From the IMG/VR virus record IMGVR_UViG_3300046092_000004, positions 1-25,301 of that record: 25,301 bases of DNA; one strand, 5' to 3'. Shown one piece after another: positions 14,520 through 22,340 of this stretch; position 1 is the stretch's first letter, and every line of letters begins with the position of its first letter. Both the position numbers and the translations under genes were made by a program. The notes beneath the pieces are model-generated. The model did no database searches. It was not told the origin of the DNA and was given only the letters and a program-made list of their open reading frames with translations. The DNA comes from a virus.

Positions 14520-14556
14520 AATTTACCTTTTCCTGCCACTTTTGGGTTCTAGGATA

Positions 14557-14583
14557 CACAACGGCATAAATGCTTATGTTGTG
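14557..14583. other. Imperfect inverted repeat at the end of the zinc-ribbon gene
   Basis: CACAA-CGG-CATAA-ATGC-TTATG-TTGTG forms ten base pairs with a three-base bulge and a four-base loop, overlapping the TAA stop at 14,574-14,576. No U-run follows in either direction. It may be an mRNA structure ahead of the scaffold gene, or chance. Confidence 0.3.
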
Positions 14584-14801
14584 GCTTTGCGTTCAGCTTT
14601 TAGCTTGTCAAGATGGCTTTTCTCGAACCTTCCATGCGCTGATGGAAAAGAACCAGACCACCCCTCCAACCTAAAGGCTGGCGCAGAAAGAGTGCGATTT
14701 GTTATTTCTCCGCACTCACACTTAAAACTCTGTAACTCATAATCACAGAGTCTTTCTGTTTTATGCCCGTTTGCACAGGCAAAATCAAACATTCTTTTCA
14801 T
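14574..14801 (-). CDS. FmdB-like zinc-ribbon small protein
   Basis: The 75-residue protein reads MFDFACANGHKTERLC near the start and FKCECGEITNR later. Likely zinc ligands are C9, H13, C28 and C30, a variant of the four-cysteine FmdB-type ribbon. The rest (SAPAFRLEGWSGSFPSAHGRFEKSH) matches what I recall of phage proteins of that group. Function in phages is unknown; FmdB itself is a proposed regulator. The ATG overlaps the end of the preceding gene by 17 bases, and GAGG lies about seven bases upstream. It is placed just before the scaffold gene. Confidence 0.75.
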   Translation of the reverse strand: MKRMFDFACANGHKTERLCDYELQSFKCECGEITNRTLSAPAFRLEGWSGSFPSAHGRFEKSHLDKLKAERKATT

Positions 14802-15024
14802 TCAATTCCTCGTATGCTCTCTCGCTGACCTCTTTTAAGGTTTTCAGCCAAGTCAAGATAGAAAGTTCACCTTTTTTGAACATTAAGGCATTTCCATCAG
14901 GAATAACGCTTAGATTATTCAGCGACTCTATCATAATGTCAATATCTACGGACAAATCCTTCCAACCCTCTGTTGACATCATGTCAAAGCGGGACTCGTA
15001 ATAGCGTTGGAGTTCTGGGGTCAT
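14785..15024 (-). CDS. 79-aa conserved phage protein, unknown
   Basis: The product reads MTPELQRYYESRFDMMSTEG, then WKDLSVDIDIMIESL and FKKGELSILTWLKTLKEV, a compact helical protein. I recall the pattern YYE.RF.MM.T.GWKDL...FRKGELSIL from many podoviruses of aquatic bacteria, next to capsid genes. No function is known to me. It is joined by ATGA overlaps to the 70-aa gene upstream, and its 3' end overlaps the zinc-ribbon gene. Confidence 0.78.
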   Translation of the reverse strand: MTPELQRYYESRFDMMSTEGWKDLSVDIDIMIESLNNLSVIPDGNALMFKKGELSILTWLKTLKEVSERAYEELNEKNV

Positions 15025-15233
15025 GCAGATGCCGCTTCTAATGGAGTCAGGTCTTCTGTTGTCCAGTAATCTTTTGCCAGCATGATGACCAAGTGGTCAC
15101 GATTCCTCTTGAGCGTGTCTGCCCAATCAGCATCAGTCATTCCTTCGGGCTGTCCTGCGTTGATGAGGTTTACGCTGTCCATAGCGGCAGAGTAGTGCTT
15201 GGCAATTTGTTCTTGTTCAGTGAGTTCAATCAT
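15021..15233 (-). CDS. 70-aa conserved phage protein, unknown
   Basis: The product reads MIELTEQEQIAKHYSAAMDS, then GMTDADWADTLKRNRDHL and LAKDYWTTEDLTPLEAASA. The C-terminal motif (NxxHLxIMLAKDYWTxEDLTP) is one I recall from small proteins of aquatic phages, where it accompanies the 79-aa gene found next here. Function is unknown. The ATG has AAGGA seven bases upstream, overlapping the TAA stop of the fibre gene. It is predicted helical with no TM segment. Confidence 0.78.
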   Translation of the reverse strand: MIELTEQEQIAKHYSAAMDSVNLINAGQPEGMTDADWADTLKRNRDHLVIMLAKDYWTTEDLTPLEAASA

Positions 15234-15242
15234 GTCAGTTCC

Positions 15243-17879
15243 TTATGGGTGGGTTGCAACGTAGGCTTCAAACTTTGCGCTTAATTCTTGCAATGCTTTT
15301 ACAAGAACAGGTACAAGTGACTCTCCGTTGTAGCGGAGTTTTTCGCTATCTTCGTTATCAATGATTACGGGATTATTGCCCTCTAATGCAAGTATTTCTT
15401 GCGCTTTAAAGCCGTATCTCACAGAGCCATGTGGCACATCAATCTCACGGGATTCTTTAAACTGAAATGCTACAGGGTTAAGTTTATTTACAAAATCAAG
15501 CCCATGAGTGATGGGTGCAAAATTCATTTTATCTCTTGCGTCAGAAACTACAGTCCACGCCACTTGAACATAGGCATTAGTGACTGATATATGACCCATA
15601 GATATACGATTGTTTTCTGTGATTACATTAAACACTGGCTGAACTGTGCCTGATGAACTTAGTGCGCCAACAGAAATATTTCCAGAACCAGTAGTAGTTG
15701 CGTGAAGCGTATACGCACCAAGGGCATAATTGTAAGCGCCTGTGGTATTAACAGAAAGAGCATATGCGCCTATTGCTGTATTATATAAACCAGTAGTATT
15801 TGCATAAGCAGCCTCATAACCTACTGCTGTGTTGTTAGATGCTGTGGTGTTGGAGTAAAGTGAATACATACCTTGTGCGGTGTTGTATTGCCCTGTGGTA
15901 TTACTTATAAGCGCACTCTGTCCGAAAGCAGAATTACGAAACCCTGTAGTGTTGTTGTACATTGCGTTTTTACCAACAACAGTATTGTATGAGCCTGTCG
16001 TATTAGTGCGTAATGCGCTTTCTCCAATAGCTACGTTTTCAAGACCAGTTGTATTTGATAAACCCGCTTGATACCCTACAGCAGTGTTGGTAGCCCCTGT
16101 GGTAGTTGCGTACAGTGCTTGATAGCCTACAGCAGTGTTGCTTGAGGCTGTGGTGTTGGAGATAAGTGCTTGAGCGCCTACTGCGGTGTTGTTTGCACCT
16201 GATGTGTTATTTGCAAGGGTTTGTTTACCCATAGCGGTATTAGCCGCACCCGTTGTTGCTTGGGCGGCTTCGTAGCCTACTGCCGTATTGTCAGAAGAAG
16301 TGCTATTTAATTGTAATGCTCGTGTTCCAACGGCAACATTTAGTGCGCCTGTGGTATTTGTATAAGCCGCTTGATAACCTACCGCTGTGTTGTTAGATGC
16401 TGTGGTGTTTTTTGCCAGAGCACCCAAGCCAAAAGCCGAATTGGAACTGCCCGTAGTGTTAGCCTGTAATGCACTGTCTGATAAACCAAAACCTAGTGCG
16501 CCAAAAGCACTGTTTCCAGCGCCAGTTGTGTTTGTTGATAGAGCATACGCACCAAAAGCCGCATTAGCAGCACCAGTTGTATTGGCGGTCAACGCATTAG
16601 CTCCAACAGCAGTTGAATAACTTACTGTATTTGCAGCCAAAGCATTTCTACCAATAGCGGTTATTTCAGCACCTGTACTGTTAGCCGCCAAAACATTTGA
16701 ACCCACCGCAGTGTTGGTAGCCACAGCACCAGCACCTCTGCCGACTGTGAGTCCTTCAATAGAACCCGCACCAGTAACAGTCAAGGTGCTAGATGCTGTC
16801 ACAGTTGTAAACGCACCGCTTGAAGCTGTAGTAGCGCCTACAGTGCCGTTGATATTAATTGAAGCAGTACCAGTCAGGTTTGTTACTGTTCCGCTAGATG
16901 GAGTACCAAGAACGCCACCATTTACAACAGGTGCGCCAGCAGTTCCTACGTTTACACCTAAAGCCGTTGCTACACCAGTTCCAAGACCAGATACACCAGT
17001 GGAAATTGGAAGACCTGTGGCATTAGTTAATGTTGCGCTTGTTGGAGTACCCAATATAGGCGTAACTAATGTGGGGCTTGTTGACAATACATTATTGCCA
17101 GAACCAGTAGAAGTTGTAACCCCTGTACCACCATTTGCAACTGCCAATGTTCCTGCTAGTGTAATTGTTCCTAATGTAGTGATAGGACTGCCAGTTACAG
17201 TCAATCCAGTTGTGCCACCTGATAGAGCAACACTTGTAACTGTTCCGCTTCCGCTACCGCCAGTTACAGTTACTGTTACATCGTCACCTGATGTAGTTGC
17301 AGTAATATTAGTACCAACAAAATTTAAACTTTTTACACCATTGGAAACTATTGTTCCTTCATCCTTTACAGCAACCGCCCCATTCGTTGACATGGTAGAG
17401 ATGACTTGAATCTTGTCAGCCAAGTCTGGTGAAACTACTTCACCTACGTTGATCTCTCTGCCATCAGACAAAGCAATGATTAAAGAACCATCAAAGTCAA
17501 TATTGGCGTTGGCTACAGACACACCATCGATGCCGTCAACTCCATTGAGTCCGTTAACTCCCGCTGCGCCTCTCTCACCCCTCAAACCATCCTTACCCGC
17601 CTTACCATCTTTACCATCACGCCCGTCTTTACCATTGATACCATCACGACCATCCTTGATAGTGATGATTCGTTTCTCAAGAACATCGGTTACGTTGTCG
17701 AACTTATTACGAATGTCAGTGTCAATCCTCTTCAGAGATTGGACAACCATTTGAGCATTCTCAGCCGCCTTACGCTGCTGCATTTGCTTAACTTCGGATA
17801 CAGAGTTGTTTACCGCATTAAAGATATTATCTGCAATGCCATCTACATTCCCATCATTGAAGATTTTATCTATTGCCAT
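15243..17879 (-). CDS. Tail fibre 1: collagen-like, 17-residue repeats, S74 chaperone
   Basis: This 878-residue trimeric fibre has a modular layout. It opens with a helical N-terminal coil (about 20-75). Next come about fourteen Gly-X-Y triplets at 77-119 (GRDGINGKDGRDGKDGKAG), then a Ser/Thr/Gly-rich beta section to about 388. About twenty 17-residue repeats follow at 389-733 (NTAVGYQALYATTTG type), and last is the S74 chaperone from S779 (SDARDKM). In the S74 family the dyad, here S779 and K784, cuts before the Ser after folding. This would leave a fibre of about 778 residues. The start overlaps the portal stop by 14 bases, and AGGAG lies seven bases before the ATG. It is unusual in lying between portal and scaffold. 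Confidence 0.88.
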   Translation of the reverse strand: MAIDKIFNDGNVDGIADNIFNAVNNSVSEVKQMQQRKAAENAQMVVQSLKRIDTDIRNKFDNVTDVLEKRIITIKDGRDGINGKDGRDGKDGKAGKDGLRGERGAAGVNGLNGVDGIDGVSVANANIDFDGSLIIALSDGREINVGEVVSPDLADKIQVISTMSTNGAVAVKDEGTIVSNGVKSLNFVGTNITATTSGDDVTVTVTGGSGSGTVTSVALSGGTTGLTVTGSPITTLGTITLAGTLAVANGGTGVTTSTGSGNNVLSTSPTLVTPILGTPTSATLTNATGLPISTGVSGLGTGVATALGVNVGTAGAPVVNGGVLGTPSSGTVTNLTGTASININGTVGATTASSGAFTTVTASSTLTVTGAGSIEGLTVGRGAGAVATNTAVGSNVLAANSTGAEITAIGRNALAANTVSYSTAVGANALTANTTGAANAAFGAYALSTNTTGAGNSAFGALGFGLSDSALQANTTGSSNSAFGLGALAKNTTASNNTAVGYQAAYTNTTGALNVAVGTRALQLNSTSSDNTAVGYEAAQATTGAANTAMGKQTLANNTSGANNTAVGAQALISNTTASSNTAVGYQALYATTTGATNTAVGYQAGLSNTTGLENVAIGESALRTNTTGSYNTVVGKNAMYNNTTGFRNSAFGQSALISNTTGQYNTAQGMYSLYSNTTASNNTAVGYEAAYANTTGLYNTAIGAYALSVNTTGAYNYALGAYTLHATTTGSGNISVGALSSSGTVQPVFNVITENNRISMGHISVTNAYVQVAWTVVSDARDKMNFAPITHGLDFVNKLNPVAFQFKESREIDVPHGSVRYGFKAQEILALEGNNPVIIDNEDSEKLRYNGESLVPVLVKALQELSAKFEAYVATHP

Positions 17880-19932
17880 TTGCCAACTCCTGATTTAAGT
17901 TTTGTAAAAACTCGTTTTCCATGTCTACTACAGTGCTTTTAGCATTATTCATCTGTAACTCAACAATTTTAGACTTGTTTTTAATGTCTGCTTCCTTGAG
18001 CATCAACTCAGCAATCTTGACTCGCTTATCAAACTCTCTAGATGCTTGGTCATCTTCATTGGGAAGGTTCTTTGTCATCGCTGACATATTCTTTGCCTGT
18101 ACTTCTTGCGGCAATAACTGCGCCTCAACAGACAATTTGATAGCTTCTGCCTTGTTCTGCTCTGCCTGACTTGTCTGAACAGCAATACCAGCCTGTGCCG
18201 CTTGCAATGCCAACTGTTGTTGCATCTGTTGCATCTGCTGTTGTTCAGGATTGGGTTGCGTCATCTCATCCAACTTAGCAATCAACTCCATCCTATTAGA
18301 CAAACTGCTGTTTCCTATGATGCCCTTGAGCAAAATAGGCAAAACAGGGGTATTAGCACCCAGAGTCTGCAACAAACCAATGAATTGCTGTTGTTCGTAC
18401 TCACGAGCAATGATTCCTAACGTTGCAGTAGGAATGAAGTTCATGTCAACAGAAGGATAACGCTCTGGATCGAACTGCATATACCTAAAAGCCGCCTTCT
18501 TGATGAACGGCACAAGAAAATCTTCTTGGAAGTTGACCAAAGTACGCTTGTATTTCTTGATGATGGTGGCAACCGCCATCGACATACCAGCACCATCACG
18601 ATTTGACTGAGAAACCACACCCTGAGAGTCTAGAGTTCCTGTAGCTTGTAGCAGCATTCGCTCAAAGTCTTTGGCAGTTGCTAGGTTGTTTGGGTCAGTT
18701 GCTCCAAACTTAAAGGGATACAGGATTTCATTGGGATTGCCGTTGGTGAGAATAGCTTTACCAGCCTTGATCTCAAACTTCATGCCACGGGGCAAACGTG
18801 TGGCATCCATAGCAACCATTGGGGCAGTGGTCAAAGCGAGTGAATCCAAGTGAGCCCTAGTCTGAGCATCAATAGCTTTTTGCATATTGAAGGCTTTTTC
18901 CACTGTACCTCGCCCCAACAAGCGATTAGGAACTGTATCGTCTTGGTACGACAATACAGGTCTGTCTTTCATCATGTAAGGGTTTTCTTCAGCCTTGAGC
19001 AACATACCATCGTTGGCAATTACGACAATGGCTTCCACCATGTCTGAGTAGTCTTCTGCCGCTGAATTCTCAGGGAACAACTCAACAATGTCTTTGTTTT
19101 CTTCCATGTTGTTCAAATACTCACGGGGTACTAATCCGTAGTATGTCAACAACAGTACCTTCTCATCTTGGTACTGGCTAATCTCTTGGGTAGGCTCTAA
19201 GTCAGTATCTTCATAGGTAGGAGTGATGTTTACCTTGCGGTAGATACCTTTCTCAATCCCCTCAACAACCTTGTGGATAGAGACATACTTCTCAATAGCC
19301 ACACCCATACAGTCATCAATGCTTGTCCCATTGGGGTCAAACAAGAAGTTCTTTGGGTTGATAGGCATGATCTTGACAGCAATGCGCTCTTTCTCCATCA
19401 CGCCAATGGCTGCTTGACCCATCTGATTAGGAATAGGCTGAGTAGAAGGGATGTACTCTTTTTCAGTCTTGACAATGATCTCGCCAATGCCAGTACCATA
19501 GATTTCTGCCATCAACTCAATCTGGTCAATGGCTTTACGAATCTTGTCTTTCTTGAAGTCTTCCATCAACTGATTCTTGATTTGCTCAACATCAATTGGA
19601 TTGCCGTTCACATCCTTGATGTCATCTTCAATATCAAAGAAGTCGCCTTGACCAAAGATAGCTTCCATGATCTCAGCATGGCGAGTCTCTACAGCTTGTT
19701 GTGTGGCAGGGGTAACAATGCGGCTACGCTCAGATTCACGGGTCTTATCTTCAGAAGCCCACTGACCACGGAAGATGCGCTCATACTCTAGATAATCAGG
19801 AAGAAAGTTAGTATCTCGCCAATCTCTCCACTTATCACAATGGCTGGTAATAAAATCGGTCAACTCTTTATCAGCCTCAGTAGGCTCATAAAACTCGTTT
19901 TTTTCTAACTTGACTTCTTTGTCTGTTGCCAT
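17866..19932 (-). CDS. Portal protein (head-tail connector)
   Basis: The 688-residue protein opens with helical, charged segments (EADKELTDFITSHCDKWRDW; YLEYERIFRGQW) and then the conserved RSRIVTPATQQAVETRHAEI, typical of large podoviral portals. A beta-rich middle includes GTGIGEIIVKTEKEY, and the wing and stem region has ATAKDFERMLLQATG. The C-terminal part has a Gln-rich coiled coil (PEQQQMQQMQQQLALQAA) that would form the barrel inside the head. The dodecameric portal is the entry for DNA and the dock of the terminase. The ATG abuts the TAA of terL (TAAATG). Its length fits the P22-type class, longer than the T7 type. Confidence 0.88.
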   Translation of the reverse strand: MATDKEVKLEKNEFYEPTEADKELTDFITSHCDKWRDWRDTNFLPDYLEYERIFRGQWASEDKTRESERSRIVTPATQQAVETRHAEIMEAIFGQGDFFDIEDDIKDVNGNPIDVEQIKNQLMEDFKKDKIRKAIDQIELMAEIYGTGIGEIIVKTEKEYIPSTQPIPNQMGQAAIGVMEKERIAVKIMPINPKNFLFDPNGTSIDDCMGVAIEKYVSIHKVVEGIEKGIYRKVNITPTYEDTDLEPTQEISQYQDEKVLLLTYYGLVPREYLNNMEENKDIVELFPENSAAEDYSDMVEAIVVIANDGMLLKAEENPYMMKDRPVLSYQDDTVPNRLLGRGTVEKAFNMQKAIDAQTRAHLDSLALTTAPMVAMDATRLPRGMKFEIKAGKAILTNGNPNEILYPFKFGATDPNNLATAKDFERMLLQATGTLDSQGVVSQSNRDGAGMSMAVATIIKKYKRTLVNFQEDFLVPFIKKAAFRYMQFDPERYPSVDMNFIPTATLGIIAREYEQQQFIGLLQTLGANTPVLPILLKGIIGNSSLSNRMELIAKLDEMTQPNPEQQQMQQMQQQLALQAAQAGIAVQTSQAEQNKAEAIKLSVEAQLLPQEVQAKNMSAMTKNLPNEDDQASREFDKRVKIAELMLKEADIKNKSKIVELQMNNAKSTVVDMENEFLQNLNQELANGNR

Positions 19933-21192
19933 TTATATCCCCGAAATAATATCTAGAGGCTCCCACTCATCTTCTTGGTCATCAACAAAGTATGAGGTTA
20001 CAGCCAGTTGGTCAATGTAGGAAAGAGCATCAGGCAAGTCATCGTGAACACCTTGGGCGGGAAACATCAAGAGTTGATCTTTGAATTCATCCCAATCTTC
20101 CTCAGAGTTCAGCACAATACGCCCATGCTCAAACCTTCCTTGGAGACTCCAGATAATCCTGTCAGTCTTTTTCCTGTTGCCATGCGTTAAGTCAACTATG
20201 TGCGAATATACATTATTTTTCCGCATTAAGTCTGACAAATACGGCAAAACAGCGTTTTTTAATGCTCCTCGCTCAATTCCAACACTCAAAGGGCGGTATT
20301 CACGCATCTTTAGCAGAATCGTGGCAGCAGTCTCTCTGATGTCCCAACGACCAAAAGCAATCTCTTTTACAAACCATTTGCCCTCATCAGTCACCTTGAC
20401 CACAGCAATGGCAGTCTGGTCTAACCTTTTCTTGGAATTAGCCGCTTGTTTGGCAACTTCTTCAAATCCAGCCAAGTCACAAGCTATGAAGTAAGAGCCA
20501 TACTGAGGTTCTTCCCCGTATTTAATCCATTCTTCTTTGAAGACATCTGACCCCGCATTTGAGAAACTTGCCATATACTCTTGCTTGAAGGCAAATGAAC
20601 TTAGGGTCTTCTTCGCACTCTCAATCTCGCTAGGGTCAATAAGTGGGTTATCTGCTGTCGTAAAGTGCCACGATTTCCACTCAGGGTCACTCCCCTCTTG
20701 CCCTAAGTTATACAAGTCATATAACCAGTTGCGTCCCTTTGGTGTCGATATGAACAGGGCTCTACCCTTCTTGTCACTCAAAGACGCTCGAATCACCTGT
20801 TCCCAAGTCTCAGGCTTAATGTCAGCCACCTCATCCAATACGGCGTAAGTCAATGAGACTCCTCGCAATGTGTCGGGTCTGTCTGAGCCCCTTACATATA
20901 TCTTTGCGCCGTTAACGAGTGTGACTTCCATGTTGTTGACATGGCTTGATTGGATAATCTCTCTGCCTACGTCAAGCAGAACATCCCACACAATCTGCCG
21001 AGCCTGCCCCTGAGTAGGGGCAACGTACATCACCGCACTACCAGCAGGACAGCTTAAACCCTCAATCAGTAGCGTAGTAACCGCTAACCTTGACTTACCA
21101 CACCGCCTGCCAGCAACCACAACCTTGAACCTCGTCTTATCGGCGTACACCTCCTGCTGCCAAGGCAGTAGCGCAAAGTTCAAATCAGCCAT
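19933..21192 (-). CDS. terL: Terminase large subunit (ATPase and nuclease)
   Basis: The 419-residue packaging motor shows all main motifs. There is a Walker A variant, AGRRCGKS, at 27-34 and a Walker B, YAVLDE, at 116-121 with catalytic E121. The coupling motif ISTPKG lies at 148-153. The RNase H-like nuclease acids are D239 (FIACDLAG), E307 (GIERGA) and an Asp in HDDLPDALSY (383-392). The protein uses ATP to move DNA through the portal and cuts concatemers. It is short for the family (about 420 residues) but appears complete. It overlaps terS by eight bases and is followed without gap by the portal. Confidence 0.95.
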   Translation of the reverse strand: MADLNFALLPWQQEVYADKTRFKVVVAGRRCGKSRLAVTTLLIEGLSCPAGSAVMYVAPTQGQARQIVWDVLLDVGREIIQSSHVNNMEVTLVNGAKIYVRGSDRPDTLRGVSLTYAVLDEVADIKPETWEQVIRASLSDKKGRALFISTPKGRNWLYDLYNLGQEGSDPEWKSWHFTTADNPLIDPSEIESAKKTLSSFAFKQEYMASFSNAGSDVFKEEWIKYGEEPQYGSYFIACDLAGFEEVAKQAANSKKRLDQTAIAVVKVTDEGKWFVKEIAFGRWDIRETAATILLKMREYRPLSVGIERGALKNAVLPYLSDLMRKNNVYSHIVDLTHGNRKKTDRIIWSLQGRFEHGRIVLNSEEDWDEFKDQLLMFPAQGVHDDLPDALSYIDQLAVTSYFVDDQEDEWEPLDIISGI

Positions 21193-21625
21193 TCTTAGCC
21201 TCTATGTCTTCTATGTCTTCTATGTCTTTGGGTTCTTCTTCAACTGTCGCAGCTACTGGTGCGCCTATGCCAGTGATATTAATGTGGATTGCACTCCTCT
21301 GGCTCTTATCCTTCTCAAACATACTAACTGGCAGGGTGCGGTCTACACACATCTTGATAGCCGCCATCTGTGCGGGGTGGTTGTCGTTCAACGCTATGCT
21401 AATCATCTTCTCGACAACATCCTTACCACTCGACCTGATAAGCATATCCTTCAAGTCTTTGATACGCTGGTTGTCGGTTTTGGGTAGAGCAAGATCAGGA
21501 TTCCTTGCGTACTCCTGTATCTGACGCTTTAAGCCGAATACGCCCTTGGGTCTGCCAGCCTTCTTCTTCTCGGTTGTCGGCTGTGCTTCCTCGTCTTGGA
21601 TGCTGTCCATTTGCTCTATCTTCAC
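21185..21625 (-). CDS. terS: Terminase small subunit
   Basis: The 146-residue protein has a basic patch, KKKAGRPKGVFGLKRQ, near residues 20-35 that should touch DNA. Helices around 58-105 (DMLIRSSGKDVVEKMISIAL; HPAQMAAIKMCVDRTLPVSM) fit oligomerisation, and the C-tail is acidic (DIEDIEDIEAKNG) and could contact TerL. TerS recognises the packaging start site. The start is GTG at 21,625 with AAGGA six bases upstream; the next ATG is five codons on. The position directly before terL supports the call. The acidic tail is encoded by three 9-base repeats. Confidence 0.88.
   Translation of the reverse strand: MKIEQMDSIQDEEAQPTTEKKKAGRPKGVFGLKRQIQEYARNPDLALPKTDNQRIKDLKDMLIRSSGKDVVEKMISIALNDNHPAQMAAIKMCVDRTLPVSMFEKDKSQRSAIHINITGIGAPVAATVEEEPKDIEDIEDIEAKNG
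21201..21227. repeat. Three perfect 9-base tandem repeats in the terS tail
   Basis: TCTATGTCT occurs three times without gap (plus strand). On the coding strand the repeat yields Asp-Ile-Glu units in the acidic C-terminus of TerS. Slippage could change the tail length in steps of three residues. Confidence 0.9.
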
Positions 21626-21663
21626 GATTGTCCTTGAGAGTTGTGGGCGTGATGTTGGGGGGG

Positions 21664-21672
21664 ACTATAGCA
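21664..21672 (-). promoter_or_regulatory. Extended -10 promoter candidate for the packaging and virion operon
   Basis: The minus strand reads TGC-TATAGT, matching the extended -10 form (TGN followed by TATAAT-like hexamer) of sigma-70 promoters. No good -35 hexamer lies 17 bases upstream, as is common for extended -10 promoters. Transcription would begin about 30 bases before the GTG of terS, giving a short leader with the AAGGA ribosome site. Confidence 0.4.
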
Positions 21673-21907
21673 AATTGGGGCGCAATATGCTAGAGTTATC
21701 AGCGTTGGCGCATAGTACCCGAATGATTTCCTTTGGGGTTATCTAATTACTAATTCGGAACTCCCTGCGCCAACACCTATTTTTTTTCAATTGGGAACTG
21801 GTGTATTGCCTCTTTTTTTCCAATTTCGCTTTTTCAGAGGGGCAGAGGCTCCCACAATTATCACGACCAGCGACCACCCCCTCCCCCCTATCAAAATGAT
21901 AAGACAG

Positions 21908-22140
21908 TTATCCACAGGCATCTGTGGATTCTGTGGATAACTTCTGTAAGTCATTGATTCCATTGGACTTTTACAAGACGCTTACAGATTGCTTACAAAA
22001 TCGGCTTTATACAATGTCCATTATGTTAACTTTAAATATCTGAAAGTGTTACACGCATCTGCAAATTGCAACTGGAAATGAAACCAAATGGGCAAAATGT
22101 GGATAACTTGCCCTCCGATCTGTGGATAACCTGTGGATAA
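21908..22140. other. Cluster of five perfect DnaA boxes
   Basis: The nine-base DnaA box TTATCCACA occurs once on the plus strand (21,908-21,916) and four times on the minus strand (TGTGGATAA at 21,932-21,940, 22,098-22,106, 22,121-22,129 and 22,132-22,140). A further near-match (TGTGGATTC) is at 21,923-21,931. Five exact copies within 233 bases is far above chance for a nine-base word. The arrangement is two groups of boxes flanking a more AT-rich middle of about 150 bases. Confidence 0.9.
21971..22003. repeat. Three TTACA repeats at exact 11-base spacing
   Basis: TTACAAGACGC, TTACAGATTGC and TTACAAAATCG begin at 21,971, 21,982 and 21,993, exactly 11 bases apart, about one helical turn. They lie between the two groups of DnaA boxes. 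A TGTAAG at 21,945-21,950 is the inverse of CTTACA. They look like short iterons or a phased protein-binding array. Confidence 0.6.
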
Positions 22141-22340
22141 CTTTTATATTTCGCATTCTGAAAAGGATTTTTTGGTCGGTGGGCGGAGAGGGAAAGAGGC
22201 GGGTGGTGCATTATCGGGGGACTGTCGTTGTAATGCGGTTTGGATTACATTGTTATTGTCAATGCAAACAAGAATGATTCGCATTTAAAAATTCTTAATA
22301 AAACTACGCTAAAACCTAACCTATCAATGCCGCTAGAACG

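Noticed and set aside
16711-17409. Plus-strand 232-codon open frame opposite the long fibre
   Set aside because: Its Val/Pro/Ala-rich product is the mirror of the Thr/Gly-rich repeat coding on the minus strand. Such long antisense frames arise from biased composition, and no plus-strand gene has a matching context.
15243-17879. Regular repeats considered as a CRISPR-like array
   Set aside because: The 51-base periodic units are degenerate, contiguous and in frame, coding 17-residue protein repeats. There are no unique spacers.
22240-22265. TTGACA on the minus strand (22,262-22,257) as a promoter -35
   Set aside because: No acceptable -10 hexamer lies 16-18 bases downstream; the best candidates are at the wrong distance.
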